This document shows, piece by piece, positions 37,101 to 47,040 of a DNA stretch of 64,000 bases (its first letter is position 1; each line of letters begins with the position of its first letter). The notes beneath the pieces were generated by a model. The model did not search any database. It was not told the DNA's origin and saw only the letters and a list, made by a program, of their open reading frames with translations. A program made the translations under genes and the position numbers. The DNA is from Mytilus galloprovincialis (lineage: Eukaryota > Mollusca > Bivalvia > Mytilida > Mytilidae), in NCBI RefSeq assembly GCF_965363235.1, contig NC_134849.1:57555122-57619121 (forward strand). Reading direction: 5' to 3'.

Positions 37101-37158
37101 TGTACTTACCAGAGATGGAAAAAAGCACCAAAAAAGTCACACTTAAACTTTGCATCAT
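28010..37158 (-). CDS. Knottin-like cysteine-rich secreted pre-propeptide, 3 exons (MgCRP-I-like candidate)
   Basis: Small split gene encoding 118 residues. Exons: 37110-37158 (signal peptide), 32855-32984 (propeptide), 28010-28187 (cysteine-rich part, TAA stop). Phases 1 then 2 agree at both joins and all splice sites are GT-AG. Order of parts: hydrophobic signal (about 1-17); charged, cysteine-free propeptide (about 18-72) ending in a Lys-Lys pair; mature part of about 46 residues with eight cysteines spaced C-x6-C-x5-CC-x4-C-x7-C-x5-C-x-C. The first five positions (C, C, CC, C) match an inhibitor-cystine-knot start. Presumed secreted. Mussels have a described family of such pre-propeptides (MgCRP-I) with no proven activity; membership is inference, since that family has six conserved cysteines. 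Toxin, antimicrobial or signalling roles cannot be told apart here. Introns of 4.1-4.7 kb are full of transposons. Confidence 0.8.
28487..29040. mobile_element. TIR element split by a nested MITE
   Basis: A terminal inverted repeat of at least 70 bp. AATCTCTCATCGCTCCCGTT (from 28500) to the TGAGGTCACATGTGA area pairs with 28779-28850. The right repeat is interrupted by the MITE at 28851-29009; beyond it the text GAGATCGATTTTTAATTA continues the pairing with TAATTAAAAGCCAATCTC at the left. Outer limits are approximate. It lies in intron 2 of the knottin-like gene. Non-coding. Confidence 0.7.
28851..29009. mobile_element. CAGTGGCGG-type MITE with GAGAT target duplication
   Basis: An intact copy, CAGTGGCGGATCCAG to CTGCATCCGCCACTG, flanked by GAGAT (28846-28850, 29010-29014). 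Almost identical to 16875-17034. Confidence 0.88.
29410..29610 (+). mobile_element. tRNA-derived SINE, 3'-truncated
   Basis: B-box-like TTGAGTTCAAACCCTGC at about 29453-29469 is followed by the family body motifs ATTGACTAGGATTGGCAGTT and GGCTTCCTCTACCTATATAA. No A/T tail; the copy stops near the inverted repeat that begins at 29631. Confidence 0.65.
29631..32017. mobile_element. 2.4-kb segment bounded by inverted repeats
   Basis: CTCTCATTAGAGGTTTCCAG at 29631 and its complement ending at 32015; pairing continues for about 35 bp through ATTTGCTAC and a GTACGGTTGGTAC-like stretch. AT-rich interior with no transposase, containing a decayed CAGTGGCGG-type MITE (31416-31561). It looks like a non-autonomous transposon in intron 2 of the knottin-like gene. 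Confidence 0.55.
31416..31561. mobile_element. Diverged CAGTGGCGG-type MITE
   Basis: CAGTGACGCATCCAG at the left, CTGGATCCGTCTATG at the right, with G- and C-runs inside. Flanks do not match as a 5-bp duplication. Confidence 0.65.
32012..32205 (+). repeat. TAATCACATAATCA-type repeat, copy 3
   Basis: Starts GAGGGTCCAAGTATTCACAT directly at the right inverted repeat of the 2.4-kb segment and ends GTAATCACATAATCAAAAA. About 190 bp, like copies 1 and 2. Just after it, 32220-32275 is an ACACAACAC simple repeat. Confidence 0.65.
32855..32984 (-). CDS. Knottin-like gene exon 2: propeptide
   Basis: Acceptor TTTCTTTCAG ends at 32985; the exon is open in phase 1 for 130 nt and leaves in phase 2 at donor GTAGGA. 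It encodes a charged, Leu-, Asp- and Arg-rich segment without cysteine, as in the pro-regions of secreted cysteine-rich peptides. Confidence 0.75.
33806..33965 (+). repeat. Two ~128-bp-spaced GTGGCCATTTTGGAAAT units
   Basis: CGGTGGCCATTTTGGAAATT occurs at about 33820 and 33948, each preceded by a CATGG motif. In intron 1 of the knottin-like gene. Confidence 0.5.
34144..34287. mobile_element. CAGTGGCGG-type MITE with ATACC target duplication
   Basis: CAGTGGCGGATCCAG at the left and GGATCCGCCTATG at the right, flanked by ATACC (34139-34143, 34288-34292). Confidence 0.85.
35262..35545. mobile_element. Two decayed CAGTGGCGG-type fragments
   Basis: 35262-35326 retains only a right end (CCTGGATCCGCCCCTG). 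35416-35545 starts CAGAGGCGGATTTAGGG and ends near TTGATCCGCACC. Neither has a target duplication. Confidence 0.5.
36484..36745 (+). repeat. Dispersed repeat A, longest copy
   Basis: Begins AAGAAGATGTGGTATGATTG, then GGCCTTCAACAATGAGCAAA, CATAGTCAGCTATAAAAGGC, AACAATTCAAACGAGAAAAC, and ends near CAACCACTGAATTACAAGGC. No ORF of note. Use it as the reference copy for the partial ones. Confidence 0.75.
37110..37158 (-). CDS. Knottin-like gene exon 1: signal peptide
   Basis: Two adjacent ATGs (37158 and 37155) followed by a hydrophobic run rich in Leu, Phe, Val and Ser. It ends in phase 1 at a strong donor, G before GTAAGT. The first ATG was chosen by default. Confidence 0.75.
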
Positions 37159-37210
37159 TTTCGTTTTATCCTTGTCTTTACCGATACTTTCTTTTATTCA
37201 AAATAGTTTC

Positions 37211-37220
37211 TTTTTATATA
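37211..37220 (-). promoter_or_regulatory. TATA box of the knottin-like gene
   Basis: TATATAAAAA on the minus strand, about 55 nt before the first ATG. That leaves room for a start site about 30 nt downstream and a short leader. Confidence 0.5.
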
Positions 37221-37774
37221 GTAAATTAGACCTAAACATCTGGATTCTTTTAGGGGTACCTCCACGGGGTTTGTATAACTAAAACCAAAAAACATAACTT
37301 TAGCGAAACGTATAGAAAATAATTGTAATGAAAATTAACCTTGCATGTTCCTTTTATATCGTAACCAGAAAAAAAGAGTGTACAGAAATGTTCAAAAACT
37401 TATCGACATTTTCGATACCCTTAAATTGGCCCATTTGTCAATTTCGTGCGTTGAATGTCTTAAGCCAATAGCTACGATGACAATCTACGAAGTTCAAGAT
37501 TGCTATCAGGTCACGGAGCTTCTAAACAGCTTGTATATTTTTACGTCTTAAAAAGATTTTCGTTAATTTTTACAATGTAATTTAACACCTAGAGATAAAA
37601 AATGATTATTTGTTTATGGTTTATTAAATTTGTAAACATTTTGAAAATATTTTAGTGTTATAATTTTAATAAAATATTTATTTGAGTTTTAACAGATATG
37701 TTGACAAACAATCACGCGACTGATTTGAATAAAAACAACAACAACAACAATAAAATAACCTAGTAAAAAAGTTT

Positions 37775-37950
37775 TCTCGTTTGAACTATTTTACATGTGT
37801 GATTTCGGGGCCTTTTACATGTATAGCTGACTATGCAATATGGGCTTTGTTCATTGTTGAAGGCCGTACGGTGACCCATATCTGTTAATGTCTGTGTCAT
37901 TTGGTCTCTTGTGGATAGTTATCTCATTGTCAGTCATACCACATCTTTTT
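37775..37950 (-). repeat. Dispersed repeat A, minus strand
   Basis: The complement of repeat A with all its left-half markers, lying between the divergent knottin-like and FKBP genes. Confidence 0.7.
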
Positions 37951-38135
37951 GTTTTGTATTGGTTTTTTTTTTCATAACGTCTTTATACTTGTCACAGATT
38001 TTACTTTACATGGCATTGACAATAAACATTTCAATTTTTATTGTTGCTGATTCCTCGAACAAATAAATTTTGAAAATGCTTTAGTAACGTACTCTTTTTA
38101 GGCCTACAGTACACATTTTGGATGATCAAAGAAAA

Positions 38136-38600
38136 CATATCGTCGCTGGGCTTCCAAAATGTTGTAAATTACAAATTTTTCAAAAAAAAAAATTTCTCAG
38201 TAACAGGCTTTGAAAATTTTGACAAAATGCATGCTTCAAAAATGTCGTATGTGAACTTGAACATTTTTGCAAATATCAGTGAAATAAAAACTTTGACATT
38301 TCTGGAATATCCAAGAACTTAACTTATTTTCCCAGAAATACAGAAATGTACAATTATTTTATTCCCAAAGCCATGATACAACGATTTTCAAGTTTTCATA
38401 CAACATTTTGGAAGCAAACTTTACAAATAACTGACATTGGCAATTTTGTATTATATGTCTTATTTCAAACGTTTTAATTGGTCTTACTGTATGCTATTTT
38501 GTTATACCAAAGATTTCCTCCCGTCCAGACCATTGGTGTCAAAAAGTATTTTTGGCCAAAAAAGTCATATACGACATATTGGAAGCCCAGCGACGATATG
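38136..38600. repeat. 465-bp segment with 26-bp inverted ends
   Basis: CATATCGTCGCTGGGCTTCC (38136 on) and its complement ending at 38600 pair over 26 bp with one mismatch. AT-rich interior. It ends about 285 bp before the TATA box of the FKBP gene. Confidence 0.65.
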
Positions 38601-38883
38601 GAATTAGCACTTGTATTGCTGTGTTTCGTCTTGAAAGTTTTTGAAAGGCTTTTGATTTAATTATCGATTCTTTAATTAATTTAAGAGTATACATGTTTAT
38701 GCATATACTATATATGTTCAATTCTGTATAAAGGGTTGCAAGATTTTGCAAATACATACTAAATTAATGCATTCATTCATTCAATATAGGAAGCGATATT
38801 TGACTTGGATGTCAAATGTTCCAGTTGAGTGATTTTTTGATTGATGGGTAATGAAATATACGTGTACCCGGAAATTTTGAAAA

Positions 38884-38890
38884 TATAAAA
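38884..38890 (+). promoter_or_regulatory. TATA box of the FKBP11-like gene
   Basis: TATAAAA, 49 nt before the ATG. An ACGTG core (within TACGTGTA) lies about 24 nt upstream; ACGTG is the heart of XBP1/ATF6 sites, but the match here is partial. Confidence 0.45.
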
Positions 38891-38938
38891 CCAGGTTTGC
38901 TATTCCGATCTTCCTTTTGTTAGTTTTAGGCTTTAAGA

Positions 38939-41900
38939 ATGACCTGTTTACAATTTACATTAGCTTTACTGTTGTTCAGTTTTTCTGTTTCAAATGGACA
39001 ATTTCAGAAAATGTTCGGACAACAAACTGTTCTAGATGGACATCCGGGAGCTAGTGATGGCAAAATATTAATAAAATCGGAACTAGATATCAAAACCACT
39101 GTAAGTAGAATTTGCCGTTTGCATTCTTTTGGTATTCTTTCCTTTTGAATTCTCAACCTCTTTTTTAAAAAAAAAGAAAGAAAATCAAATTAAAAAATCA
39201 TTTATAAAAATGAATAATAAAAAAACAAACATAACATTTGATGTGATTATTATTCAAATGTTTCGACGTTTTTCATATTTAGACTGAAGAATTATTTGGG
39301 TTAACGTTTATGGAGGATGCTCTAAAAAACAACCTCCTAATTATTTTTACTTTATCTGTCACTTTCAACATAACCCAGTAGCTGTGACCTAATTTAATAT
39401 CTACGCTAAAGTTCAAAGTTCTAACTGAATTGACCCCGAGTTTTTATAAACAGAAAGGGATGCAGATTAACAATGTTGTTATCATTCTCAATGATCTTGT
39501 TATTTTCTGAACGAATGATCAACTCTTATTTAAGAAAATTACATGTGATTTGTTTATTATCTCTTCCCGGAAGTACGTCATTGCCGAAGGGTTCTCTGTT
39601 GTTTACACATATTTTGTTGTATCGCCCTTAGACAAAAATGCCTGATAAATAATACAAATACCTATTTATGTAAAAAAAAAATTATTACATTCCTTTTTCT
39701 TTTTCTTGAATGCAAATTAAAATATTTGCATCTAAGAGCAGGTGCCAGGTGCATACTATGGGTACATTTATATACAAAAATATTTGTCATTATTCTTGCA
39801 AAACATGCACCTGGCACCAGGTTCGAAAATATACGCACACCAAATGATACCATTTCATCAGTATTGCACTATCCATTCATCTCTTGTGTGGAGGGTAGCA
39901 TGTTTTTATTAACTATATCTTGTCTTTGTGCTTCGGTCTTTGACTTGTGTTTGAAAGTTTGGGGATCTCTTCCATCTTATACATATACACACAGGACATA
40001 TGTACCCGATTTCCCATAAAACAACGCACTGAACAAAAAAGCTTACCTAAATAAATTTTGATACCGCGAAGCGTTCTGTATGCCTTTTCGTTTATTTAGT
40101 TTCCGATGTGTGTCTTTTTTTTTTTTGGGGGGGGGGGGGACTTTTTCTTCTTCTAGTTAATTAAAAAGAAAAATGCTGAATTCAGCAAATTCTGTTCATT
40201 TCATTTTGAATTAATTATATATGTTCTTCGAAGACAGAAAATAATATAAAATCAGGTGCATATACCGGGTATAGCCCATATATAGAGGTTCTAGGATCAA
40301 GTCGAATCTGTATAAATGTAACCTCATAACAGCCCATGTCCATACATGGTACGTTGGGTGTTTTGGTGTAACATCAAAATTACGCTTATAAATCCATTAT
40401 GTAACTATACATAGCTGAACTGGGACGCCTACGGGTGCGGGAGTTAATAGCTACATTGAAGACCCATTGGTGGCCTTCGACTGTTGTCTGCTCTAGGGTC
40501 GGGTTGTTGTCGCTTTGACACATTCCCTATTTCCTTTCTCAATTTTATACTGGCTTTCGTATAGTGTAACATCATAACAGCACACGTCCGTGGTATAAAC
40601 TGGCATTTTAAGTCTCCTCATAACAGCACACAGCGATTCGCTGACTAAGCTGTGCCTTATAAAGCCATATATGCGTGTTACCTCATATAACAGAGCACGT
40701 ACGTGGTATACTGGCTATCTCAGTGTAAGCCATAAGTTCGTGTAACAGTTACTCCTGAACTCTAATATAAATACTATATTTATTTAAAAAGTGTCATTAT
40801 GTTTTAATTTCATGTTTTATGGTGATAATTATTGTGTGTCTTTCTATGTGATGTTACGCTATTGTTACAGGTTAGGGTGAAGGTTGGCACCGGTTAGTTT
40901 TATTGATCTTTATTAGTATATTTATAACAACGTCAAGCTTATTCAGTGTAAATGACAATACAGTTTCGAATATGACTTTACATCATCACTAAATACTTTA
41001 ATTCCACATGTTTTATTTCCTTTTCAGTATTTGCCAGAAGATTGTACCATAGTAACGAAGACAGGTGACACCATCACTTTAGAGTATGATGTATGCTCCT
41101 TTTTATTTAGTGTTACTGTATCTCCAAACGTTACGTCAGCATATGACGTACGTTGTATAAGTTTTCTTATTTCCCCTTTCTCTAAACATAACAAAACTAA
41201 ATCTATAATGCAATTTGCAGTCGGATCCATGTCCTTAGAAACGACTGTATAGTCAGCTATAAAAGGATCCAACATTACAAAATACTAAAACGACAACCAT
41301 TGAATTACAGATAAATGACTATGGGTAGGCACATGTATACATATGACGGTATTAGACGTATTTGTGAGGGACAGTGTTCAGGGGCGGATCCAGCCATTTT
41401 AAAAAGGGGGTTCCAATTACATGTCCCCATTCAAATGCATTGATCGTCCAAAAAAAGGGGGGTTCCAACCCCCGGAACCCTCCCTCTGGATCCGCGCCTG
41501 AGTGTTGCAATAGAACAACATAAGAACACACTTTAGATATCAGTCGCAAATGGCAAATGACCCGTCAGATCGACAAGGAACACACACAAAAAAAACCAAC
41601 TGAAATAAAACAATTTAACTTGCACAAATTGTCGTTCTAAGATTACTTGCAGTCACTGAAAACTGGTTCAAAGCCAATAAAAACTCAACAATAAATCGTG
41701 TGCTCCAAGTCTAAAACTCATATCTATCTATCCTCGAAGACCGTGTATGAATAGATATAGAGTTGATAAGGTTGATATCTTAAAAAGATCAATACAACGA
41801 ATATGTGTCTGAAGCATAATATACACTTCCGAACGACAAAAATCTCTTCTTTTATCTCATGGCATCTTCGCTAGCCAAGGGTTACGATCCAGTCCACTCC

Positions 41901-43111
41901 TCTCCACGGAGGATCGTAACCCTTGTTCTCATAGTAGCTTGCGTTATTTATTTAGAGCATGGAAGTAACATTTAAATATGTTATAGGTACATTTTTCATG
42001 TTTTTTTAATAAGATAAAAGACGTATCAAGAAGTTAATTAAAAATCTGTTTAAAATTAACAGGCTTATGTGAACGATGAACATAAAGAAACATCTAAAGA
42101 AACAGAGGGCATGCCTGCTGGACTGCTGGAATTTACTATTGGTAAACGAATGGTTGTTTTAGGTTTGTATGGTTTTTTTTAGATTTCCATTTAAAACCTG
42201 GAAAACATCAGACCAATGTATAAGATTAATTCTTATGTAACCGTCGAATTATTACTAAGATATTTGATGATTTTAAGACAAATTTAAGAACTTTTACCGG
42301 CAATTTAACTTGATTTAATGTGCTTTCTAAACAAATGTTCGACTTTTTTAAAAGAATTTAATCAGTGATATTTTAGAAAATAAAAAAGACGAAAGCAGCA
42401 TTTTTCCAATTTTTTAGTTTAAACCTGACGAGTGAAAAATTGTAAGCAAACATATCCTTTTTGACATGAAATTTAGAAGGGAAATGGGGAATATGTCAAA
42501 AAGACAACAAACCGACCAGAGAGTAAAAACAGATGAAGGCCACCAATTGGTCTTCGACACAGCAAGAAAATTCCAACCCGGAGGCAAATTTCAGCTGGCC
42601 CCTGAACAAAAATGTGTACTAGATCAGTAAAAATGGACGTCATACTTAACTCCAAAATATATAAATGAACAAACATTTAAAAAAAATATATAGGACTAAC
42701 ATAAATTCTAGAGCCCCATAGGTGACGATAGGACAGGCGTAAGCCGCGGAGTTAAACATGTTTAGTGAGAACTCAACTCTCCCTCTATACCTCTAGCCAA
42801 TGTAAAAAAAAAAAAAAAAAACCACACAGCAATATGCACAGTAAAACTCAGTTGAAAAGAAGTCCGAGTCCGATATCAGAATAAGTTACAAAATAAACTA
42901 AGTTAATGACAAGAATACATAAATTAACAAAGGACTACTAGCAGTTCCTGACATGCCATGCAGCTCTACTTGACATTAACTAAATACATACATGCCTTTT
43001 TAAATGATAATTTATTTAACTTTAATTGATATTTTGTAGGTCTTGATATAGGCGTCGTTGGAATGTGTACTGGGTAAGATATTATAGACAATAATCAGTA
43101 AAATATTTCAT

Positions 43112-43147
<36 letters not shown>

Positions 43148-45921
43148 TAAAGTGATTTTTTAGGGGTATGCTCGAAATATAATTTTTGGAACACACCATA
43201 TGTATGTATGTTTGTAAGCCATTAGCCGATATGGGCGTAAAACGCTTTTAAAAAAAAAATTATAGATCATAATAAATCAATAAATTTCATTGAAAAAATG
43301 CACTCTTATATCCCAATGGGGTTGATGGCATACGTGAAAACACATCACAAAAATGATTTTAAAAAAGACAACAATACATATATGTACATATAATGCAGTT
43401 GTTAAATTCACTCGCCTCAGTAACAAAGACTTTTTGATAAATTGAGCTGCATAGTGCATAAATGACGGACAAGAAAGACATAAAACTAGTGTTGTCAACG
43501 GTTAACCGGTTAACCGGTCGGACGACCGAATACCGAATACCGAAAACGCTAACCGGTTAACCGGACTTTTTTTTCAATTTTGATAGATTTTATATAAATT
43601 TGAATTGAAATCATTAAAAAGTTAGGTTTTATTTAAAAAATGTCGTCGTGGTAATTAATTTGACAAACAAACAAACAACATATTTTATTTCCTCAGACAC
43701 AAACGTGTACAAGAGGTCAAAACATAATAAAGTATACATATAAATCGACAGCAGAGTAGTGTACGATAATAGCAAGTGATTTTCATGACATTGAGACATA
43801 TACATTATATATATTACCTATTGAGTTTAGAGGATTACATATATACAGAATTCTTTCTTATTGTTCAGTGATTGTAAGTAAATTGATTGCTATTGTTAAT
43901 CCTATAAACATAAAATTAATTAGAACTTGTCTCTCAGCTCGGGGCAGGATCTTAAAGAAACATAATTAGTATACATGTTTTTTTTAGCAGTAACTCTAAA
44001 TCAGTAATGCGATTAAATTTTACAATTTACTTCATTATTTCGTTTCTGATCTAATATTGTGTAAACCTACATCTAAATGTGCAACCTCCGTCTTGTATAA
44101 GGCTTAGTCTTACTTTAAACGAAATGCTAACTCAAAAATTTTGAAATGCAAACTAATGTGAATGTACTCAATGTATACGTGATAGTACGAGTAACATGCA
44201 AACAAAGTAAAGAAACAGGCCATACGGTGACCTATAGTTGTTAATTTCTGTGTCATTTTGATCTCTTGTTGAGAATTGTCTCATTGGCAATCATACCACA
44301 TCTTCTTTTTTATAATCAATCACTCAAAATGAAACACTCCACATCATTTTCGGAGACAACAAGTGAAAAGGAAAGAATAATCAGTTTCAGACATATTCAA
44401 TTCTACGAGATCAAGAAGTTTTTTTTATATTATTTTTCAATCTGAAGTTGGTACAAACGCAATAGTTGATACGGTGTAGTTGATTATTAAAAGTCAAACT
44501 TCGCCAGGAATCCTCACAGACAAGCCTGATAATGCCAGAGGACAAACTTCAATTCTAAAAGCGTAAATTTATGACTTGCATGAAAGGTTGTCAATTTGAC
44601 ACTCATACCACATCTTATATCTATGTGTAGGGTACTATTGATAAGGCTTGCAAGCACCAACTCAAACTACCGGTTAACCGGTTAATCGGTCGAACGATTA
44701 TCCGAGTAACCGGTTAGTCAAAAGTGTACGATTTGACAACACTACATAAAACCAATTTATGAATTAAGATTAATTAAAATCCATTGTTGTCTATTTCAGA
44801 GAGAAGAGGTCCATTAAAATACCTCCACAGCTGGCTTGGGGAGAAAAGGGTATCCCGGGAATAATACCAGGTAATTTCATCTTCGGTATGATAGTTCTTC
44901 ATAACCATGACATTAAACTTGAATCGCCATTTCAGAATCTATCGATCTAGTGTGGCCTTTGTGATATTTTCACATTTTGCGGATTCAACCTTCCGGAAAA
45001 TTAATGTATGAAAAAGAAAAAAATCAGTCTAATACTTTTGTTTATTGTCATTCCACCAGGAATGTGACTTACAAATTTACCGCGGAAATTATTTGAAAAA
45101 TCATTCATTTTTGATAGACTCTAATGGATCAAAAATGTCAAATATATCTAATATTTGTGTTACATATTTGTTTTTTGGTCATTTTTTGTACATAAATGAG
45201 GCCTTTTAAAGCTGACTATACGGTTTGGCTATGCTTATTGTTGAAGGCCGTACGGTGACCTTTATTAAATATATCTTTACCAAAAAAGTAATTATAAAGA
45301 TATGTTTTCTCACTTGTTTTTGAAATACACATATTTTGAAAACTATTTCAGTTTTCGAAGTATATGCTTCATATATAGATATAAGAAGATGTTGTATGAT
45401 CGCCAATGAAAAAACTCTCCATCAAAGTCAAAAATTGTAAAAGTATACCATTATAGATCTAAGTACGGCTTTCAACACGCCGGGGGCTTCAGGTCTACGT
45501 GTCATATTTGCCACTGAACTTTAAGTAGCAACCTATCAATCAGTTTTTAAGACAAAAGATGATACTTATTAGATTTGTTTTCGATAACTCTCTTCAGCTT
45601 CGTACTTATTTTGGCCTTCAAATATTTACTTTTAATATTTGAGCGTTACTGATGAGTTTTTTGTAGACGGAACGTTTGTATAAAAGGCGTACTAAATTTT
45701 AACCCTGCATATATGGTATATATGATGAGTTTATTTATATCTTTACAGCAAATGCTATGGCCAGATTTGACATTGAATTAGTAAAAATACAAGGACAATC
45801 ATGGGCCGACTGGTACGTTGAGATATTGCAGATTGTGTGTGGAATCTGCTTTGCCGCAGGCGCTATTGCGTTGTTATGTGAAAAAATCAGAGAAAAGAAA
45901 GGCGGCAAAAAGTCAAAGTAG
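38939..45921 (+). CDS. FKBP11: FKBP11-like ER membrane peptidyl-prolyl isomerase, 6 exons
   Basis: FKBP-fold protein of 193 residues. Exons: 38939-39100, 41028-41090, 42063-42141, 43040-43073, 44800-44870, 45749-45921; all GT-AG, total 582 nt with TAG. Parts: signal peptide 1-20; FKBP domain about 55-150 with landmarks DTITLEYD, GLDIGVVGMCTGEKR, IPPQLAWGEKGIPGIIP and FDIELVKIQ; membrane segment about 162-180; short basic cytosolic tail ending KKSK, a KKXX-type ER retrieval signal. Length and topology match vertebrate FKBP11 (about 200 residues). The usual catalytic Tyr and Asp positions are changed (LEYD where HYTG is common, WGE for YGE), so catalysis may be weak, as suspected for FKBP11. 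In mammals FKBP11 is linked to the secretory stress response. Orthology is inferred from topology and the single domain. Confidence 0.88.
40380..40550 (-). repeat. Dispersed repeat B, fragment in FKBP intron 1
   Basis: Contains CATTGGTGGCCTTCGACTGT and GGTTGTTGTCGCTTTGACAC, the complement of text in the 42477 copy. The rest of intron 1 (39101-41027) is AT-rich, with an 8-12 nt T-run then G-run near 40117-40139. Confidence 0.5.
41379..41501. mobile_element. CAGGGGCGG-type MITE in FKBP intron 2
   Basis: Starts CAGGGGCGGATCCAG, ends GGATCCGCGCCTGA. GTGTT flanks both ends (41374-41378, 41502-41506); one extra A makes a 6-bp reading possible. Confidence 0.75.
41879..41922. repeat. 12-bp perfect hairpin
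   Basis: GGGTTACGATCC and GGATCGTAACCC are separated by 20 nt in intron 2 of the FKBP gene. High GC for this region; function unknown. Confidence 0.6.
42477..42820 (+). repeat. Dispersed repeat B in FKBP intron 3
   Basis: GGGAAATGGGGAATATGTCA, AAGGCCACCAATTGGTCTTC and GGCAAATTTCAGCTGGCCCC occur in order, followed by an A-run near 42806-42822. Related to 26881-27290 (opposite strand). Confidence 0.6.
43115..43145. repeat. Poly-T tract
   Basis: An uninterrupted T-run of about 30 nt in FKBP intron 4, 42 nt after exon 4. Confidence 0.85.
43487..44744. mobile_element. 1.26-kb non-autonomous hAT-type element
   Basis: Terminal inverted repeats TAGTGTTGTCAA / TTGACAACACTA, flanked by a perfect 8-bp duplication CATAAAAC (43479-43486, 44745-44752). 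Both ends carry subterminal AACCGGTTAACCGGT-type palindromic words. The interior lacks a transposase and holds a minus-strand piece of dispersed repeat A (about 44215-44310). It lies in FKBP intron 4. An 8-bp target duplication with TAG-starting ends indicates the hAT superfamily. Confidence 0.85.
45185..45480. repeat. Two partial copies of dispersed repeat A
   Basis: 45185-45262 is a minus-strand piece (GGCCTTTTAAAGCTGACTAT, GTTGAAGGCCGTACGGTGAC). 45376-45480 is plus strand (AAGAAGATGTTGTATGATCG, AAGTACGGCTTTCAACACGC). In FKBP intron 5. Confidence 0.6.
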
Positions 45922-45956
45922 ATATTATGGATCGTTTGAGTTTTCTATATTTATGT

Positions 45957-45962
45957 AATAAA
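45957..45962 (+). promoter_or_regulatory. Poly(A) signal of the FKBP11-like gene
   Basis: AATAAA 36 nt after the stop codon. The mRNA should end near 45980, just before a MITE at 46015. Confidence 0.75.
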
Positions 45963-46014
45963 TGGTTATTGTTTTTAACATCTTGTCATTTTATCCTTTC
46001 TGACCGTTACAGAC

Positions 46015-46169
46015 CGGAGGCGGATTTTAGGGAGGGGGCCGGTCCTTTCTCTTTTCTGTGATTTTTTTTGTTGATTATAAATTGGGAATTACTGAAGCAT
46101 TACCGGATCGGGCCCCCTTTTAGGCAGTACGTGCGTCCCTAATTATGAAAAATTCTGGATCCGCCACTG
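46015..46169. mobile_element. CAGTGGCGG-type MITE after the FKBP gene
   Basis: CGGAGGCGGATTTTAGGG at the left and CTGGATCCGCCACTG at the right. The flanks CAGAC and CAGAT match in 4 of 5 bases. A second, 5'-truncated copy ends at 46598 (GGATCAGCCACTG). Confidence 0.7.
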
Positions 46170-46779
46170 CAGATAGAACAGACATGGTGCAGTGGCAAAT
46201 ATTTCATGTATATTATGGTCACAAAAATGGTACCCCACCCCGAACCATTTGCAACAAAAGAATTTTTTTTCTTTTTCTAGGTGCCTTTGGAACTGTTTTA
46301 CTTATAGTTTTGGTCCTGAAAATACCGTTTTTAATTGTAGTTTAACTTTCTAATTCGGTATGTAGGTATCATATTCTAATGTGTTAAAAATCACGTGATA
46401 CAGGAATATAATTATCTTTGGCTTGGGGAAAGTTGACAGTCCTGTACGTGAATAGATCGTTTAGAAAGCAAGATCAGGCCTCACGGTCATAAAACTGAAG
46501 CGTTTTGTTGGTCCAACGATATCATTGAAGCATGACTGGAGCTGGTCCCTATTAGGCAGTTCATGCCCCCTTACAAAAAAATTCTGGATCAGCCACTGAA
46601 GGTTTTTATTTAAGAAAATTGGAAAGCCAAAAGTCAGGGACTATTTTTACCTTATGAATTATATATATGAAAGGTTTTTCAATTGTATATAAAAACAAAA
46701 GGTTACCGGGCATCTTGTGAATTGTGAATGGGCTTACCTCTTTTCTCCAGCCTTCAACAATAAGAAAACAAACCCTCAC

Positions 46780-47000
46780 TGTTAAGTCAGCTATTAAAAG
46801 GTCCCAGCATGAAAAATAAGAATAATTCAACTGAGAAAATAACGGCCTTATTTATCACAAATCAGTTTGCCAAAAAAAAACCAACCAAATATGACAGACA
46901 TGAACCACTTAACTATATACAGGCTCCTGACTTAGGACAGGCACATACAGAATGTGCATGGCAGGGTTAAACTAGAAGCAAGCGCCTAATCCTTTTGAAA
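46780..47000 (+). repeat. Dispersed repeat A/B fragment
   Basis: AAGTCAGCTATTAAAAGGTC, AATAACGGCCTTATTTATC, GGCTCCTGACTTAGGACAGG and GGCAGGGTTAAACTAGAAGC follow each other, matching the right half of repeat A and its usual continuation. Confidence 0.6.
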
Positions 47001-47040
47001 CATGGATAGTTTCGTAATAGAAAAACACCAGAATAAACTG

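Noticed and set aside
37345..37551. 68-residue plus-strand ORF between the divergent genes
   Set aside because: No signal peptide, domain or splice context that I could support.
39726..40019. 97-residue ORF in FKBP intron 1 and its antisense partner
   Set aside because: Driven by a short inverted GCACCTGGCACC / GGTGCCAGGTGC pair (about 39738-39818); no family match and inside a well-supported intron.
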